A stretch of 64,000 nucleotides of DNA from contig NZ_JAJNNZ010000007.1 of NCBI RefSeq assembly GCF_022836845.1, positions 62,001 to 126,000 on the forward strand, given 5' to 3'. The translations under genes were made by a program, and so were the position numbers. Under the pieces are notes generated by a model, which was not told the origin of the DNA, ran no database searches, and saw only the letters and a program-made list of their open reading frames with translations. Positions 48,564 to 58,406 of this stretch are shown in pieces. Within the stretch, counting starts at the first letter, position 1. Every line of letters starts with the position of its first letter. The DNA is from Vibrio gelatinilyticus. Its GTDB lineage: Bacteria > Pseudomonadota > Gammaproteobacteria > Enterobacterales > Vibrionaceae.

Positions 48564-48626
48564 AATTGCCTCCAAAAAGCGCTACAATACTGCCTACAAG
48601 AATTTTCTAACATAGTTCCTTATTCC

Positions 48627-49157
48627 ATGACTAAGAAAGACACCGAAATTGATGACGATTTCAGCCTGTTTCAGGATGCAGTAAAGGGCGTAAAAAAGTT
48701 GCAACAGGATACCATAGTCCAGCAGCCAAACAGAAATAAGAAGCAAAAAGAAGCAAAAAGGCTCACTAAAGAGGCAAAAGATGCTGAATTTTACTTCTCT
48801 GACGAGTTTGTCCCACATTTAAGTGAGACTGGGCCCACACGTTATGCTCGCTCTGATGTATCTCAGTATGAAGTGAAGCGACTACGACGTGGTGTGTATG
48901 TACCAGATGTGTTTTTGGATATGCACGGAATGACGCAAACCGAAGCAAAACGCGAACTCGGCGCGATGATCGCTCACTGCATAAAAGAAAGTGTCCATTG
49001 TGCGTGTGTTATGCATGGTATTGGCAAGCACATCCTCAAGCAAAAAACGCCACTGTGGCTTGCCCAGCACCCTGATGTGATGGCTTTTCACCAGGCACCT
49101 TTAGAATTTGGTGGCGATGGGGCGCTACTCGTGCTTCTGTCTGTACCAGAAAAGTAG
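48627..49157 (+). CDS. smrB: Smr-domain endonuclease SmrB
   Basis: SmrB cleaves mRNA at collided ribosomes as part of ribosome rescue. The 176-residue protein has an N-terminal hook region (1-75) and the Smr domain from about 90, with [19 protein letters not shown] (the DxH catalytic motif), [20 protein letters not shown] and [17 protein letters not shown]. The start at 48627 gives [12 protein letters not shown]; it has no strong ribosome site. A longer frame from 48423 overlaps prmB and is rejected. Divergent from prmB as in E. coli. Confidence 0.93.
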   Translation: MTKKDTEIDDDFSLFQDAVKGVKKLQQDTIVQQPNRNKKQKEAKRLTKEAKDAEFYFSDEFVPHLSETGPTRYARSDVSQYEVKRLRRGVYVPDVFLDMHGMTQTEAKRELGAMIAHCIKESVHCACVMHGIGKHILKQKTPLWLAQHPDVMAFHQAPLEFGGDGALLVLLSVPEK

Positions 49158-49194
49158 TGATGCCCTACCCTCGTGAGTGAGTAGGGCGATGACT

Positions 49195-49659
49195 TTATGG
49201 GTTGATATGCCAGAGCATAGCGCCCTTGCGTTGAGTTAAATCAAAGTCGACGCACGCGAGACCAGAGGTCGGAAACATCGGGGCGGCAATGTCTCCAACA
49301 AAATCTGCCGTGAGGTATCCCACCAGCGGCAGATGAGAGACGAGCAAAATAGAGTCTAACTTTTCGACTTCAGCCAGAGCACACACAAACTCGACAACAT
49401 CTTCAGAGTGGCCATAAGGCGTAATGTCATCGCAAGTCTCAACAGAAAGAGTCATGAATTCCTGATTAATGGCTTGCCACGTCTGTTGGGCTCGCAAATA
49501 AGGACTCACCAGAACCTTATCGAATCGACCAAACCCTTGCGACTTGCATGCTTTGGCGACCGACAAAGAACAGGAGATCCCGTGTTCCGTCAACGCTCTT
49601 TCTTCATCACTTGGCGCATAATGAACAGCTTCACCATGGCGCATAATAAATATTTTCAT
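49195..49659 (-). CDS. sixA: Phosphohistidine phosphatase SixA
   Basis: SixA removes phosphate from histidine in phosphorelay proteins; in E. coli recent work points to the nitrogen phosphotransferase protein NPr. The 154-residue protein has the RHG motif at 7-9 (MKIFIMRHGEAVHY) and the second catalytic histidine in LLVSHLPLVGYL. The ATG at complement 49657-49659 has AAGGAAG upstream; the 12-residue longer frame is not used. It is convergent with smrB. Confidence 0.93.
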   Translation of the reverse strand: MKIFIMRHGEAVHYAPSDEERALTEHGISCSLSVAKACKSQGFGRFDKVLVSPYLRAQQTWQAINQEFMTLSVETCDDITPYGHSEDVVEFVCALAEVEKLDSILLVSHLPLVGYLTADFVGDIAAPMFPTSGLACVDFDLTQRKGAMLWHINP

Positions 49660-50009
49660 ACTGCTTCCTTTACGTTCTAAGCACTTCTGCCGCACTTAAA
49701 ACACTAAGACAGAAAAGGTCTACTATCATAACTGTTACACCCAGAAATAATGGGGGACACTAACACTAGCCAAAACCGGTAATTATAAATTCATTATATC
49801 AATTCGCTTGCTAAAGGATTCGACTTTCTTAACAATTTGGTAAGTACTTTTCTGATTATACGTAACTTTTCATTGGCTAGTTTGGTATTGAGCGCCATAA
49901 TTATTACTAATTCAATCAATCGTGTTCGATCAAGCGCTCATCATTCACGACTTTTTGTCGCCGCCTGCAGGGAAACAGCTCCTCGCACGACTTATTCTGG
50001 AGAAGGTAA
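49660..50009. other. sixA-protease divergent intergenic region
   Basis: This 350-base AT-rich space must carry divergent promoters. An open frame at 49837-50019 begins with TTG and has no ribosome site, so I see no gene. No clear operator was found. Confidence 0.3.
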
Positions 50010-52793
50010 GTGCATCTAAGCCCTAACGATAATCGTTCATATCGCTATATAACGCTAGACAACAACTTGCGCGTTCTGATCATTAGTGACGAGCAAGTAC
50101 AAAAAGCCGCAGCCTCATTAGCGGTTAATGTTGGCCATTTTGATGATCCCCAAGACCGAGAAGGTTTGGCTCATTATCTTGAACACATGCTATTTTTAGG
50201 GACAGAAAAATACCCTAAAGTGGGTGAATTTCAGTCTTTTATCAACCAACATGGTGGTACTAATAATGCCTGGACTGGCACAGAGCACACCTGTTTTTTC
50301 TTTGATATTTATCCCAACGCTTTTGAAAAAGGGCTAGACCGATTTAGCCAGTTTTTTACTGCTCCATTATTCAACTCAGAGGCTTTGGACAAAGAGCGAC
50401 AAGCCGTTGATTCAGAATACAAACTTAAACTAAATGAAGATGGTAGAAGGCTCTATCAAGTACAAAAGGAAACCATCAATCCAGCTCACCCTTTCGCTAA
50501 GTTCTCTGTTGGTAATCAGCACACTCTAGCCGATCGCGGCGAGCAATCCATCCGTGAAGAAATTATCGACTTCCATCAAAATAACTATTCATCCGATTTG
50601 ATGACAATGGCTCTTATTGGTCCCTTTGAAATTGACGAAATGGAAACCTGGGCACGTGATAAGTTCGCTTCCATCGCAAACCACAATTTGGCCAACAAAG
50701 CGATTGAAGTACCTTATGTTACAAAGGACAATACCGGTCAATATATTCAGGTCGAACCTATCAAAGAAATTCGCAAGTTGATCATGGCATTCCCAATGCC
50801 AAGTACCCAAGCGTATTACCACGAGAAGCCTCTTTCCTATTTCGCTCATTTGATTGGTTACGAAGGTGAAGGTAGCTTAATGCAGTCGCTTAAAGAACGC
50901 GGTTGGATCACTTCGCTCTCAGCGGGAGGTGGCGCATCGGGTAGTAATTATCGAGAGTTCTCGGTTAGCGCTACCTTGTCTGTCGAAGGTCTCAACCATG
51001 TCGATAGTATTATTCAGCAGGTCTTCCAATTTATTCGTCTCATTTTCGCCCATGGTTTAGATGAATGGCGTTACGCTGAGAAAAGAGCGGTTCTTGAATC
51101 TGCTTTTCAATTTCAAGAGCCTGCCAGACCTCTCGATGTCGTTAGTCACCTAGTGGTCAATATGCAAAATTACCAGCCAGAAGACATCATTTATGGTGAC
51201 TACAAAATGGCTCGATATGATGCATCTCTTCTGAAGAGCTTCGCTGACTACCTCAATGTTGATAACCTTAACGTCACGCTTGTGGCAAAAGGGTTACACT
51301 ATGACAAACAAGCCAACTGGTATTTTACGCCTTATTCGGTAACGCCTTTTACACCACAACAAAAAGCTCTGTTTAACAGTGATGTTAGCGTTACTGACTG
51401 CCCTTTCACGCTGCCTGAACAAAATCCATTCATCAGTTATGACCTCGCTCCTCTTGAGAAAGAAGGACAGGCAGCACATCCAGAATTGATTGAGGATTTA
51501 CCCGGATTTCGTCTTTGGCACTTACAAGATCATGAATTTCGAGTGCCGAAGGGAGTGGTGTTCATCGCAATTGACAGCCCACATTCAGTTTCTACACCGC
51601 GCAATATTGTCAAAACCAGACTGTGTGTTGAAATGTTCCTCGACTCGCTGTCTGAAGAAACTTACCCAGCTGAAGTCGCAGGTTTAAGTTATGACATGTA
51701 CACCCATCAAGGTGGAGTGACGCTATCGCTCTCAGGCTTTAGCCGCAAGCAGTCTAAGTTGCTGGAAATGATTTTGTCACGATTTGCCAAAAGAGAGTTC
51801 AATCAACAACGGTTTGATAGTATTAAAAGTCAACTACTTAGAAGCTGGAGCAACGCGTCAAAAGATCGCCCAATCTCTCAAATTTTTAATGCGATAACTG
51901 GAATATTGCAACCCAATAACCCGCCATACCCCGTGCTCATTGAAGCACTAGAATCTGTCGAGGTTGATGAATTATCTACGTTTGTGCAATCAATATTAGC
52001 AGAACTTCATATTGACATGTTTGTCTATGGTGACTGGCAGCGTGATGGTGCCCATCAGATCGCTGATACTCTTAAAAACGCCTTACGCATCGTTGATCAG
52101 CAATATGAAGAGAGCTTACGCCCACTGGTTATGCTCGGAGATAACGGCACCTTCCAGAAAGAGATTTTTTGTGATCAGGATGATTCTGCTGTCGTGGTTT
52201 ACTATCAATGTGACGATGTAAGCGCTCGCAGTATCGCGTTGTACTCTTTGGCAAACCATTTGATGTCTGCAACTTTCTTCCATGAAATACGCACAAAGCA
52301 GCAACTGGGCTATATGGTTGGCACTGGTAACATGCCACTCAACCGACACCCCGGCATTGTGCTTTATGTTCAGTCGCCCAACGCTGCGCCATTGGATCTG
52401 ATTAAATCCATCGATGAGTTTCTTAATGCGTTTTATATGGTGTTACTTGAACTTAATGACTACCAATGGCACAGCAGTAAGAAAGGCCTTTGGAATCAAA
52501 TAGCGACCCCAGATACAACATTACGTGGCAGAGCACAGCGTCTATGGGTCGCGATAGGCAATAAAGACACCGAATTTGATCAACGAGAAAACGTTCTCGA
52601 TGAGCTAAAGACGCTTGATAGAGCAGATATGCTCCGCTTTATCACTTCGGTGTTAAAACCAAGGACAGCAAATCGCCTCATTGTGCATACTCAAGGTAAC
52701 GCACACGAAGATGCTCCTAAATTAGATCTTGGATTAGAGATCGGTTCCATTGAGGAGTTTCAGCTTCGCCCGCAAGATACTGAACTTGGCTAG
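50010..52793 (+). CDS. Insulinase-family (M16) zinc protease
   Basis: A 927-residue pitrilysin/insulin-degrading-type metalloprotease. The inverted zinc motif HYLEH is at 55-59 in EGLAHYLEHMLFLGTEKYP, with the third ligand glutamate near 135 in AVDSEYKLKLNED. Four homologous M16 lobes fill the length, including MVGTGNMPLNRHPG in the last. There is no clear signal peptide, unlike periplasmic E. coli PtrA, so it is likely cytoplasmic. The start is a GTG at 50010 with GGAG seven bases upstream. It interrupts the sixA to fadJ neighbourhood seen in E. coli. Substrates are unknown, probably medium-sized peptides. Confidence 0.9.
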   Translation: MHLSPNDNRSYRYITLDNNLRVLIISDEQVQKAAASLAVNVGHFDDPQDREGLAHYLEHMLFLGTEKYPKVGEFQSFINQHGGTNNAWTGTEHTCFFFDIYPNAFEKGLDRFSQFFTAPLFNSEALDKERQAVDSEYKLKLNEDGRRLYQVQKETINPAHPFAKFSVGNQHTLADRGEQSIREEIIDFHQNNYSSDLMTMALIGPFEIDEMETWARDKFASIANHNLANKAIEVPYVTKDNTGQYIQVEPIKEIRKLIMAFPMPSTQAYYHEKPLSYFAHLIGYEGEGSLMQSLKERGWITSLSAGGGASGSNYREFSVSATLSVEGLNHVDSIIQQVFQFIRLIFAHGLDEWRYAEKRAVLESAFQFQEPARPLDVVSHLVVNMQNYQPEDIIYGDYKMARYDASLLKSFADYLNVDNLNVTLVAKGLHYDKQANWYFTPYSVTPFTPQQKALFNSDVSVTDCPFTLPEQNPFISYDLAPLEKEGQAAHPELIEDLPGFRLWHLQDHEFRVPKGVVFIAIDSPHSVSTPRNIVKTRLCVEMFLDSLSEETYPAEVAGLSYDMYTHQGGVTLSLSGFSRKQSKLLEMILSRFAKREFNQQRFDSIKSQLLRSWSNASKDRPISQIFNAITGILQPNNPPYPVLIEALESVEVDELSTFVQSILAELHIDMFVYGDWQRDGAHQIADTLKNALRIVDQQYEESLRPLVMLGDNGTFQKEIFCDQDDSAVVVYYQCDDVSARSIALYSLANHLMSATFFHEIRTKQQLGYMVGTGNMPLNRHPGIVLYVQSPNAAPLDLIKSIDEFLNAFYMVLLELNDYQWHSSKKGLWNQIATPDTTLRGRAQRLWVAIGNKDTEFDQRENVLDELKTLDRADMLRFITSVLKPRTANRLIVHTQGNAHEDAPKLDLGLEIGSIEEFQLRPQDTELG

Positions 52794-52809
52794 CTCAGTT
52801 TTAACACAG

Positions 52810-52845
52810 AAAAAGGCCTAGTCTTGAACTAGACTAGGCCTTTTT
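52810..52845. terminator. Convergent terminator between protease and fadJ
   Basis: AAAAAGGCCTAGTCT (52810-52824) and AGACTAGGCCTTTTT (52831-52845), loop TGAACT. Confidence 0.85.
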
Positions 52846-52902
52846 ATTAATGCAAGTAACGCAATAGCGTGTTATCGATACTGCATGCTAGTGATGTATG
52901 AC

Positions 52903-55017
52903 TTAATAAAACGTTTCGCCAAGCCCTGCACGAGTTAATAGGCCATCACACGGTGCGAATCTGTCACCGTATTTTTCGGCGTGTTCATTCATTAGCTTAA
53001 CAACATTTTCTAGCCCCAGTGCATCTAAATAGCGGAAAGGGCCTCCTAAGAACGGAGGGAAGCCTATACCAAAGATGGCGCCAATATCACCATCTCTTGG
53101 TGAACGAATAATGCCCTCGTCTAAGCAGCGCACCGCTTCATTAAGCATGGGTAGTACGCATCGAATAGCGAGGTCTTTTTCTGCCATCTTCGCCTCAGGC
53201 TTCAAACCAAGCAAGCTGTACACCGATCGATCAACGCTCTTTTTCTTGCCCTTATAACTGTAAAAACCTTTGCCCACTTTCCGGCCTTTACGTCCATCAT
53301 TCAGTAATGTGTCAAACACATCTGGCCCCTGGAAACGTGGCCCTAATTCTTCAACCAGGATAGGCATTATCTTAGCGCCAATGTCGACTCCGACCTCATC
53401 AAGTAAGGTGATTGGCCCGACAGGGAAGCCAAAGTTAAGCAGTGCGTTATCAAGTGCTTCAATTGGCTCGTTCGAAAGCAGAACATTAGCCGCTTCATTC
53501 ATATATGGCGCTAAGATTCGATTCACATAAAACCCAGCACAATCTTTAACGACGATCGCTGTTTTGCCTTGTTTGCGCGCAAACTTAACCGCTGTGGCGA
53601 TGGTTTCATCTGATGTCTTGTCATGAGGGATCACTTCAACCAGCGGCATTTTGTCGGCAGGACTAAAGTAGTGCAGGCCAACAATGTTTTCAGGTCGCTG
53701 TGCTTTCTCGGCAATTTGATGAATCGGTAAAGAAGATGTATTTGTTGCAAAAATCGTCGTTGGTTTAGCGTATTGCTCGACGTCAGCGACCATTTTCTGC
53801 TTCAAAGAAAGATCTTCAAAAACGGCTTCAATGACGATGTCGGCGTGTTTAAATCCAGTGTGATCTGTACCACCGGAGATTTGCAACATCTTGCTCTCTA
53901 GCCCCGCTTTACTAATGATTCGACGCTTACGCTGCTTTTCAAACAACTTATAATTGTAGTTCATCGCATTGAGCACACCGTCATTAGAGACATCTTTGAT
54001 CCGTACCGGAACCTTAGCTTTAGCAACGGACACATGAGTAATACCAGCGCCCATCAATCCGCCACCCAGTACAATGGCACTGCCAATGCCTTTAGGCTCA
54101 GCAGAGCTCCCCGACTCTTTTTTCATCTCAGTCGTTGCAAAGAAAATAGAACGTAACGATTTCGATTCAGAAGTCATCACCAACTGCCCGAAGCGCTCAG
54201 CTTCGTATTCGAGTCCACGCGCCATTCCCTTTTCTAAGCCAACGCGAATAACGTCAAGAATCGCATCTGCGGCAGGGTAATTGCCACGTGTTTTGGCATG
54301 AGTTTTCTTTTGCGCCTGCTCAAATACCATTTTGCGACCGAGCCCAGTACCGGACATCAGAACTTCTTTCTTCGACAGTTTTTTCGCTTTTCTCGCTTTA
54401 CCTTTATCTAAAAACTTCTTAGCAACGTCCAATAAGATAGTTTGCGGTACGCTAGCATCCACAACGCCGAGCTTCTTCGCTTTCTTCGCTCTATGTTGCT
54501 TACCCGTCAGTATCAAATCTAGCGAAGGCAATAAACCGATTAATCGTGGTAAACGTTGCGTTCCACCTGAACCCGGTAGCAAACCAAGCTGAACTTCAGG
54601 TAGGCCAAGTCGAGTCGCATCAGAATCACTGCATACACGGTAATCACAAGCCAATGCTAATTCTAAGCCTCCCCCCAAACACGGGCCGTGAATGGCCGCG
54701 ACCACGGGAAACGGCAGATCCGATAGCTGCTGGAACATTCTTTGCCCTTCGGCTGCCAGATTCTGCGCTTCAGAAGCGGATGTACACGCATCTAGCATCC
54801 GCACGTCAGCACCAGCGATAAAATTATCTGGTTTTAGAGAATGAACAATAAGACCTTTCAGATCACTCTTTTGTTCTTCGAGTTGGGCGAAGACCTCTTT
54901 CATCTCGTCAGCAAAGGCTGCTTGCAGCGTATTCATTTTCTCGTTTGGTACATCAATACCCAACCACGCAACGTTGTCAGAATCAATCGTCAGGTAAAAT
55001 GCTTTGTCATCACTCAT
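52903..55017 (-). CDS. fadJ: Fatty acid oxidation complex alpha subunit FadJ
   Basis: FadJ is bifunctional: enoyl-CoA hydratase and 3-hydroxyacyl-CoA dehydrogenase, working with FadI. In 704 residues, the hydratase domain (about 1-190) has [20 protein letters not shown] and [20 protein letters not shown]; the dehydrogenase domain has the NAD loop [12 protein letters not shown] and the HHDH-region [18 protein letters not shown]. The ATG at complement 55015-55017 overlaps the fadI stop by one base (TAATG), so the two are coupled; a 16-residue longer frame is not supported. It follows fadI, as in E. coli. Confidence 0.96.
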   Translation of the reverse strand: MSDDKAFYLTIDSDNVAWLGIDVPNEKMNTLQAAFADEMKEVFAQLEEQKSDLKGLIVHSLKPDNFIAGADVRMLDACTSASEAQNLAAEGQRMFQQLSDLPFPVVAAIHGPCLGGGLELALACDYRVCSDSDATRLGLPEVQLGLLPGSGGTQRLPRLIGLLPSLDLILTGKQHRAKKAKKLGVVDASVPQTILLDVAKKFLDKGKARKAKKLSKKEVLMSGTGLGRKMVFEQAQKKTHAKTRGNYPAADAILDVIRVGLEKGMARGLEYEAERFGQLVMTSESKSLRSIFFATTEMKKESGSSAEPKGIGSAIVLGGGLMGAGITHVSVAKAKVPVRIKDVSNDGVLNAMNYNYKLFEKQRKRRIISKAGLESKMLQISGGTDHTGFKHADIVIEAVFEDLSLKQKMVADVEQYAKPTTIFATNTSSLPIHQIAEKAQRPENIVGLHYFSPADKMPLVEVIPHDKTSDETIATAVKFARKQGKTAIVVKDCAGFYVNRILAPYMNEAANVLLSNEPIEALDNALLNFGFPVGPITLLDEVGVDIGAKIMPILVEELGPRFQGPDVFDTLLNDGRKGRKVGKGFYSYKGKKKSVDRSVYSLLGLKPEAKMAEKDLAIRCVLPMLNEAVRCLDEGIIRSPRDGDIGAIFGIGFPPFLGGPFRYLDALGLENVVKLMNEHAEKYGDRFAPCDGLLTRAGLGETFY

Positions 55018-56339
55018 TATTCGACCTCCAAAATCATTGCTGCACCTAGCCCGCCTGCGGCACACGCTGTGTTAAGCGCAAGCCCTCCACCACGACGTGC
55101 TAATTCGTTTAGTGTTTGAGTAATCATTCGTGCGCCGGTTGCAGCAAATGGGTGACCGTAGGCAATCGAGCCTCCCAACACATTGAATTTATCCATATCA
55201 ATTTCACCAATCGCCGAAGAGCGATTGAGTTTTTCTTTGGCAAATTTTTCGCTGGCAAACATTTTTACGTTCGATAACGCTTGTGCCGCGAATGCCTCGT
55301 GCATATCGATAAGCGTAAGGTCGGACAGTGAAACCCCAGCTCGGTCAAGCGCCATTGGTGTGGCATAAGAGGGGCCCATGAGCATGTCTTTCTCGACACC
55401 GATAGCTGAAAATGCGTACGAACGAATATAGCCTTTGATTTCTAGACCTAATTCTTTAGCTCTGCCTTCCCTCATGAGCATAATAGCCGCGCCACCATCA
55501 GTGAGAGGCGTTGCATTCGCAGCCGTAACACTGCCGTATTGACGATCAAAGGCTGGCCTTAACTTTGCGTAACCTTCCAAGGTTGAATCATGTCTTACGT
55601 TGTTGTCTTCATCTAATGACTTTTTGTAAGGTGCAGGAAAAGCAGTCATGACTTCATCACGAACCTTACCGTCTTTCCACGCTTGAGATGCCAACGTATG
55701 AGAACGGTGAGCCAGTGCATCTTGTTCCTCGCGGCTAATTCCATGGGTTTTTGCCATCTGCTCCGCCGTTTGCCCCATAGAAAGCCCAGTCGAATACTCC
55801 GCGACCGCCGGAGGAACAGGCATGAGATCTTTAATAGAAAGCTGTTTGAGGATCTTAAGTTTTTGACCCACAGTTTTGGTTTTACTCAGGGCAAGTAGAT
55901 TCGCCGCCAGTTTCTTAGATACACCGATAGGTAAAACAGAAGACGAATCCGCTCCACCGGCAATCCCCACATCGATGGTGCCCGCCATAATACTTTCACA
56001 AACGTTTGCCGCAGCCTGGAAACTGGTTGCACAAGCGCGAGTCACACTGTAAGCGTCCGTACCGATGTTCATACCGGTGCCCAACACAATTTCTCTCGCA
56101 ATATTAGGCGCTTCGGGCATCTGAACCACTTGTCCAAAGACCACTTGATCAATCAATTTTGGGTCAATGTCGGTTCGCGCCATCATTTCTGCTACCACCA
56201 TTTTTCCCAAATCAACTGCCGGTACTTGGCTAAATTCGGTACTTTGTCTTGCAAATGGTGTTCGTAATCCTGCAACCACGGCTATCCGTTCGCCGTTGCG
56301 TGTAGTAAGGCTGATCTTCCTCGGGTTCTGTTTGCCCAT
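55017..56339 (-). CDS. fadI: 3-ketoacyl-CoA thiolase FadI
   Basis: FadI cleaves 3-ketoacyl-CoA to acetyl-CoA and a shortened acyl-CoA. The 440-residue thiolase has the nucleophilic cysteine in [12 protein letters not shown], the [20 protein letters not shown] histidine motif and the C-terminal [13 protein letters not shown] cysteine motif. I place the start at complement 56337-56339 (MGKQNPRK) with AAGGAGA upstream; a 37-residue extension would cover the promoter and FadR operator. The fadI stop overlaps the fadJ start. FadR control is likely. Confidence 0.96.
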   Translation of the reverse strand: MGKQNPRKISLTTRNGERIAVVAGLRTPFARQSTEFSQVPAVDLGKMVVAEMMARTDIDPKLIDQVVFGQVVQMPEAPNIAREIVLGTGMNIGTDAYSVTRACATSFQAAANVCESIMAGTIDVGIAGGADSSSVLPIGVSKKLAANLLALSKTKTVGQKLKILKQLSIKDLMPVPPAVAEYSTGLSMGQTAEQMAKTHGISREEQDALAHRSHTLASQAWKDGKVRDEVMTAFPAPYKKSLDEDNNVRHDSTLEGYAKLRPAFDRQYGSVTAANATPLTDGGAAIMLMREGRAKELGLEIKGYIRSYAFSAIGVEKDMLMGPSYATPMALDRAGVSLSDLTLIDMHEAFAAQALSNVKMFASEKFAKEKLNRSSAIGEIDMDKFNVLGGSIAYGHPFAATGARMITQTLNELARRGGGLALNTACAAGGLGAAMILEVE

Positions 56340-56357
56340 GTTATCTCCTTTGACATA

Positions 56358-56372
56358 GAGGTCAGACCACAT
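56358..56372. promoter_or_regulatory. FadR operator upstream of fadIJ
   Basis: GGTCAGACCAC at 56360-56370 matches the FadR core on the complement (TGGTCTGACC). TACAAT on the minus strand (forward 56374-56379) is a fair -10, so the operator would cover the start of transcription, fitting repression. Confidence 0.7.
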
Positions 56373-56594
56373 CATTGTAACGAAGTTGTTAATAAAATTA
56401 AACAACTGTTTAATGAAAATTAGCGCTACTATTGGAGGATTAGATAACAAGATGCGAAATCAATGACATTACAGCTTGAGATAACACACTATATTGAATT
56501 AAAATCAAAAGCTTACGCTAAATTTTTAAGGCTAGATTTGATGAGAAATATATCAACGCCAACCGAAAAAGTTGAAGACAGATTAAATCGAGGC

Positions 56595-56623
56595 AAAAAA
56601 AAACCACACAAATCTGTGTGGTT
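56595..56623 (-). terminator. Strong minus-strand terminator in fadI-sigma gap
   Basis: AACCACACA (56602-56610), AATC loop, TGTGTGGTT (56615-56623), nine T on the minus strand. No protein gene on that strand ends here, which implies an RNA gene. Confidence 0.85.
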
Positions 56624-56760
56624 GGAATGTATAAAGCAATTAACTTGCGCCAATTGAAATTAATCAGTTTCCTGATTAGGAGAAAGTAAAGTCAGCCTTC
56701 AAAAGGAAGTGTCGTCTTGCTCAACATGCTACACCACAAAAGTGTAACGAGACGACAAGG
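56595..56760 (-). ncRNA. FNR-dependent small RNA candidate (FnrS-like?)
   Basis: On the minus strand a TATAGT -10 box (forward 56764-56769) has no good -35 but has an FNR box centred about 40 bases before the expected start (near 56757). The RNA of about 160 bases would fold as: an 8-bp stem TGTCGTCT/AGACGACA in its first 50 bases, a 7-bp stem TAATCAG-GAAA-CTGATTA, then a 9-bp terminator stem (56602-56610/56615-56623) and nine T. It contains ACTTCCTTTTGAA, close to the ACUUCCUUUUUUGAA stretch I recall from E. coli FnrS. No protein is encoded. The evidence is architecture only. Confidence 0.55.
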
Positions 56761-56790
56761 TGTACTATAACGCGTCCAAAAACCCAAATT

Positions 56791-56804
56791 TTGAACTAGA
56801 TCAA
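56791..56804. promoter_or_regulatory. FNR box
   Basis: TTGAACTAGATCAA matches the FNR consensus TTGAT-N4-ATCAA at nine of ten positions. It lies about -40 from the minus-strand RNA start and 68 bases before the GTG of the ECF sigma gene, so it could serve either. Confidence 0.65.
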
Positions 56805-56871
56805 TGTTGAGTGACTTACTGAATTCCAAATCAACAAAAAGCGAACTTATATGGTCAACACGGAGGCTTCT

Positions 56872-57435
56872 GTGTCGCTAATTAAAAATATCGGAAAGAA
56901 ATTTTCTAAACGTCCGGTCAACTCTCACATGGACAAACAAAGAAAATACGAAGCACTTGTTCGTGCTTACCACAGAGACCTGTTTCGCTATGCGTTTTGG
57001 CTTTGTAAAGACAAAGCGATAGCTGAAGATTTGGTACAGGAGACTTGTCTTCGAGCATGGAAGTCATTGGACAGTCTGCTTGATGAAAAGGCGGCTAAGT
57101 CATGGTTAATAACCATATTAAGAAGGGAGAATGCGAGACGTTTTGAGCGCAAGCAGTTCGATCTGGTTGATATAGATGACTATGGTAATGACGCCAAAGT
57201 ATCCGATGACGCGCACCATCAACAAGAATGGCTTCATACTCAAATTATGAGCTTGGATGTCGAGTATCGGGAGCCACTATTCCTGCAAGTTGTTGGCGGA
57301 TTTAGCGGCGAAGAAATCGGCGAGATATTAAGTTTAAACAAGAACACTGTGATGACCAGACTGTTTAGAGCCCGTAACCAGCTCAAAGAAGCACTCGAGT
57401 CGGCAGACGCACCAAGGGGGCATAAAAATGGATGA
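56872..57435 (+). CDS. ECF-family RNA polymerase sigma factor
   Basis: An extracytoplasmic-function sigma factor of 187 residues. Region 2 spans RAYHRDLFRYAFWLCKDKAI through AEDLVQETCLRAWKSLD, and region 4 is LDVEYREPLFLQVVGGFSGE followed by EIGEILSLNKNTVMTRLFRA. I place the start at the GTG at 56872, which has GGAGG five bases upstream (56862-56866); upstream ATG 56851 lacks a ribosome site, and ATG 56929 would drop 19 residues. It overlaps the next gene, a probable anti-sigma, by eight bases. It sits between fadI and fadL, where E. coli has yfcZ. Its target genes are unknown. Confidence 0.88.
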   Translation: MSLIKNIGKKFSKRPVNSHMDKQRKYEALVRAYHRDLFRYAFWLCKDKAIAEDLVQETCLRAWKSLDSLLDEKAAKSWLITILRRENARRFERKQFDLVDIDDYGNDAKVSDDAHHQQEWLHTQIMSLDVEYREPLFLQVVGGFSGEEIGEILSLNKNTVMTRLFRARNQLKEALESADAPRGHKNG

Positions 57436-58147
57436 ATTAGAATTCCGTCGTCGCATAATGTCAGATCCCAAATCTCGAGATCCGCAATTACAGAGCGCGA
57501 TTCAATCCGACGAGGCCAATGCTAAGTTCGCCGAAGAGATTCTTGCCTTTGACGATAAACTAGAACGTGCCATGAAGATCGATGTACCTGACGATCTGGC
57601 CGATAAAATCCTATTCCAACAATCCGGGCAGAGTAATGTTGTAAAAGTTAACTTTACCAAACGGGCACTCGCTACCGCTGCATCCATTGCTTTTGCATTT
57701 GGCCTGGTGGTTGGTCAGGTGAATTGGGGCAATATTCTAGTCACTCCAGCGCAAGCGACATTATCTGATACCGCAATTAAACACGTAGTTAATGAGATGA
57801 GCTTTATCGAGACACTTGATGAAGCTGTGACGATGAATCAAATCAACGCAAAATTACTGCCTTTTGCTCACCAGTTAACAACGCAGTTTCCCTATCATGT
57901 TTACTATCTAAATCACTGTGGTTTTGGCGATTCAAACGCCATGCACATGGTTTTTCAAGGTAGTAAGGGCAAGGTCACACTTTTCATCACTCCTGAATTG
58001 TCAGAAAGTGTTACAGAGTTTGACAAGGATGGGCTGTCTGGCGTTGTTGTACCAATGGGTGATTCCAGTGTCATTCTTGTCGGCGAGTTGAATGAGGACT
58101 TCTCTGCCATTATCAATAGCATTGATAAGATCATCGATAAAGCATAA
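57428..58147 (+). CDS. Probable anti-sigma factor, DUF3379 family
   Basis: A 239-residue protein with a cytoplasmic N-terminal part (1-78, begins MDELEFRRRIMSDPKSRDPQ), one membrane helix (about 80-98, ALATAASIAFAFGLVVGQV) and a periplasmic C-terminal domain. This is the layout of membrane anti-sigma factors, and the family is DUF3379. The eight-base overlap with the ECF sigma gene supports a functional pair. The periplasmic part has a single cysteine in YLNHCGFGDSNAMH, which could matter for sensing. It ends at a good terminator. No zinc-binding HxxxCxxC motif is seen. Confidence 0.78.
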   Translation: MDELEFRRRIMSDPKSRDPQLQSAIQSDEANAKFAEEILAFDDKLERAMKIDVPDDLADKILFQQSGQSNVVKVNFTKRALATAASIAFAFGLVVGQVNWGNILVTPAQATLSDTAIKHVVNEMSFIETLDEAVTMNQINAKLLPFAHQLTTQFPYHVYYLNHCGFGDSNAMHMVFQGSKGKVTLFITPELSESVTEFDKDGLSGVVVPMGDSSVILVGELNEDFSAIINSIDKIIDKA

Positions 58148-58155
58148 ACCTCTTT

Positions 58156-58190
58156 AAAAATGGCTTTATTTTCGTAATAAAGCCATTTTT
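58156..58190 (+). terminator. Terminator after sigma/anti-sigma pair
   Basis: AAAAATGGCTTTATT (58156-58170) and its exact complement (58176-58190). Confidence 0.85.
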
Positions 58191-58294
58191 ATTTATGCAG
58201 CAGCATTAATAGAGTACCAACTCTAAAAAATACCAAAATCAATACTTTTCCTGTCAGATGGTCGTCATTTATATACTTTTTCCATTATTTTAGT

Positions 58295-58322
58295 AACTGG
58301 TCTGATTTCTATTCTCTATAGT
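58295..58322 (+). promoter_or_regulatory. FadR site and -10 box upstream of fadL
   Basis: AACTGGTCTGATTTC at 58295-58309 resembles the FadR consensus (AACTGGTCNGACNT) with one clear mismatch. A TATAGT -10 box follows at 58317-58322, so the operator would cover the -35 region. Confidence 0.6.
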
Positions 58323-58406
58323 AGTGCTTAGGATCAGCCCCGAATTGAGTGATTGCTCAATTTACTAACGCCCATTAGAGGCGAATTTCAATAAGGAAAT
58401 GTATAA

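Noticed and set aside
48423..48626. N-terminal extension of smrB by 68 codons
   Set aside because: It lies inside prmB on the other strand and is absent from SmrB; the ATG at 48627 gives the family start.
49837..50019. 60-codon frame before the insulinase gene
   Set aside because: TTG start without ribosome site, overlapping the protease start; likely chance.
56463..56657. 64-codon plus-strand frame between fadI and the sigma gene
   Set aside because: It has no ribosome site, runs through the minus-strand terminator and resembles no known protein.
56791..56804. CRP site upstream of the sigma gene
   Set aside because: The half-sites are TTGA/TCAA with a four-base core spacer, the FNR pattern, not TGTGA-N6-TCACA.
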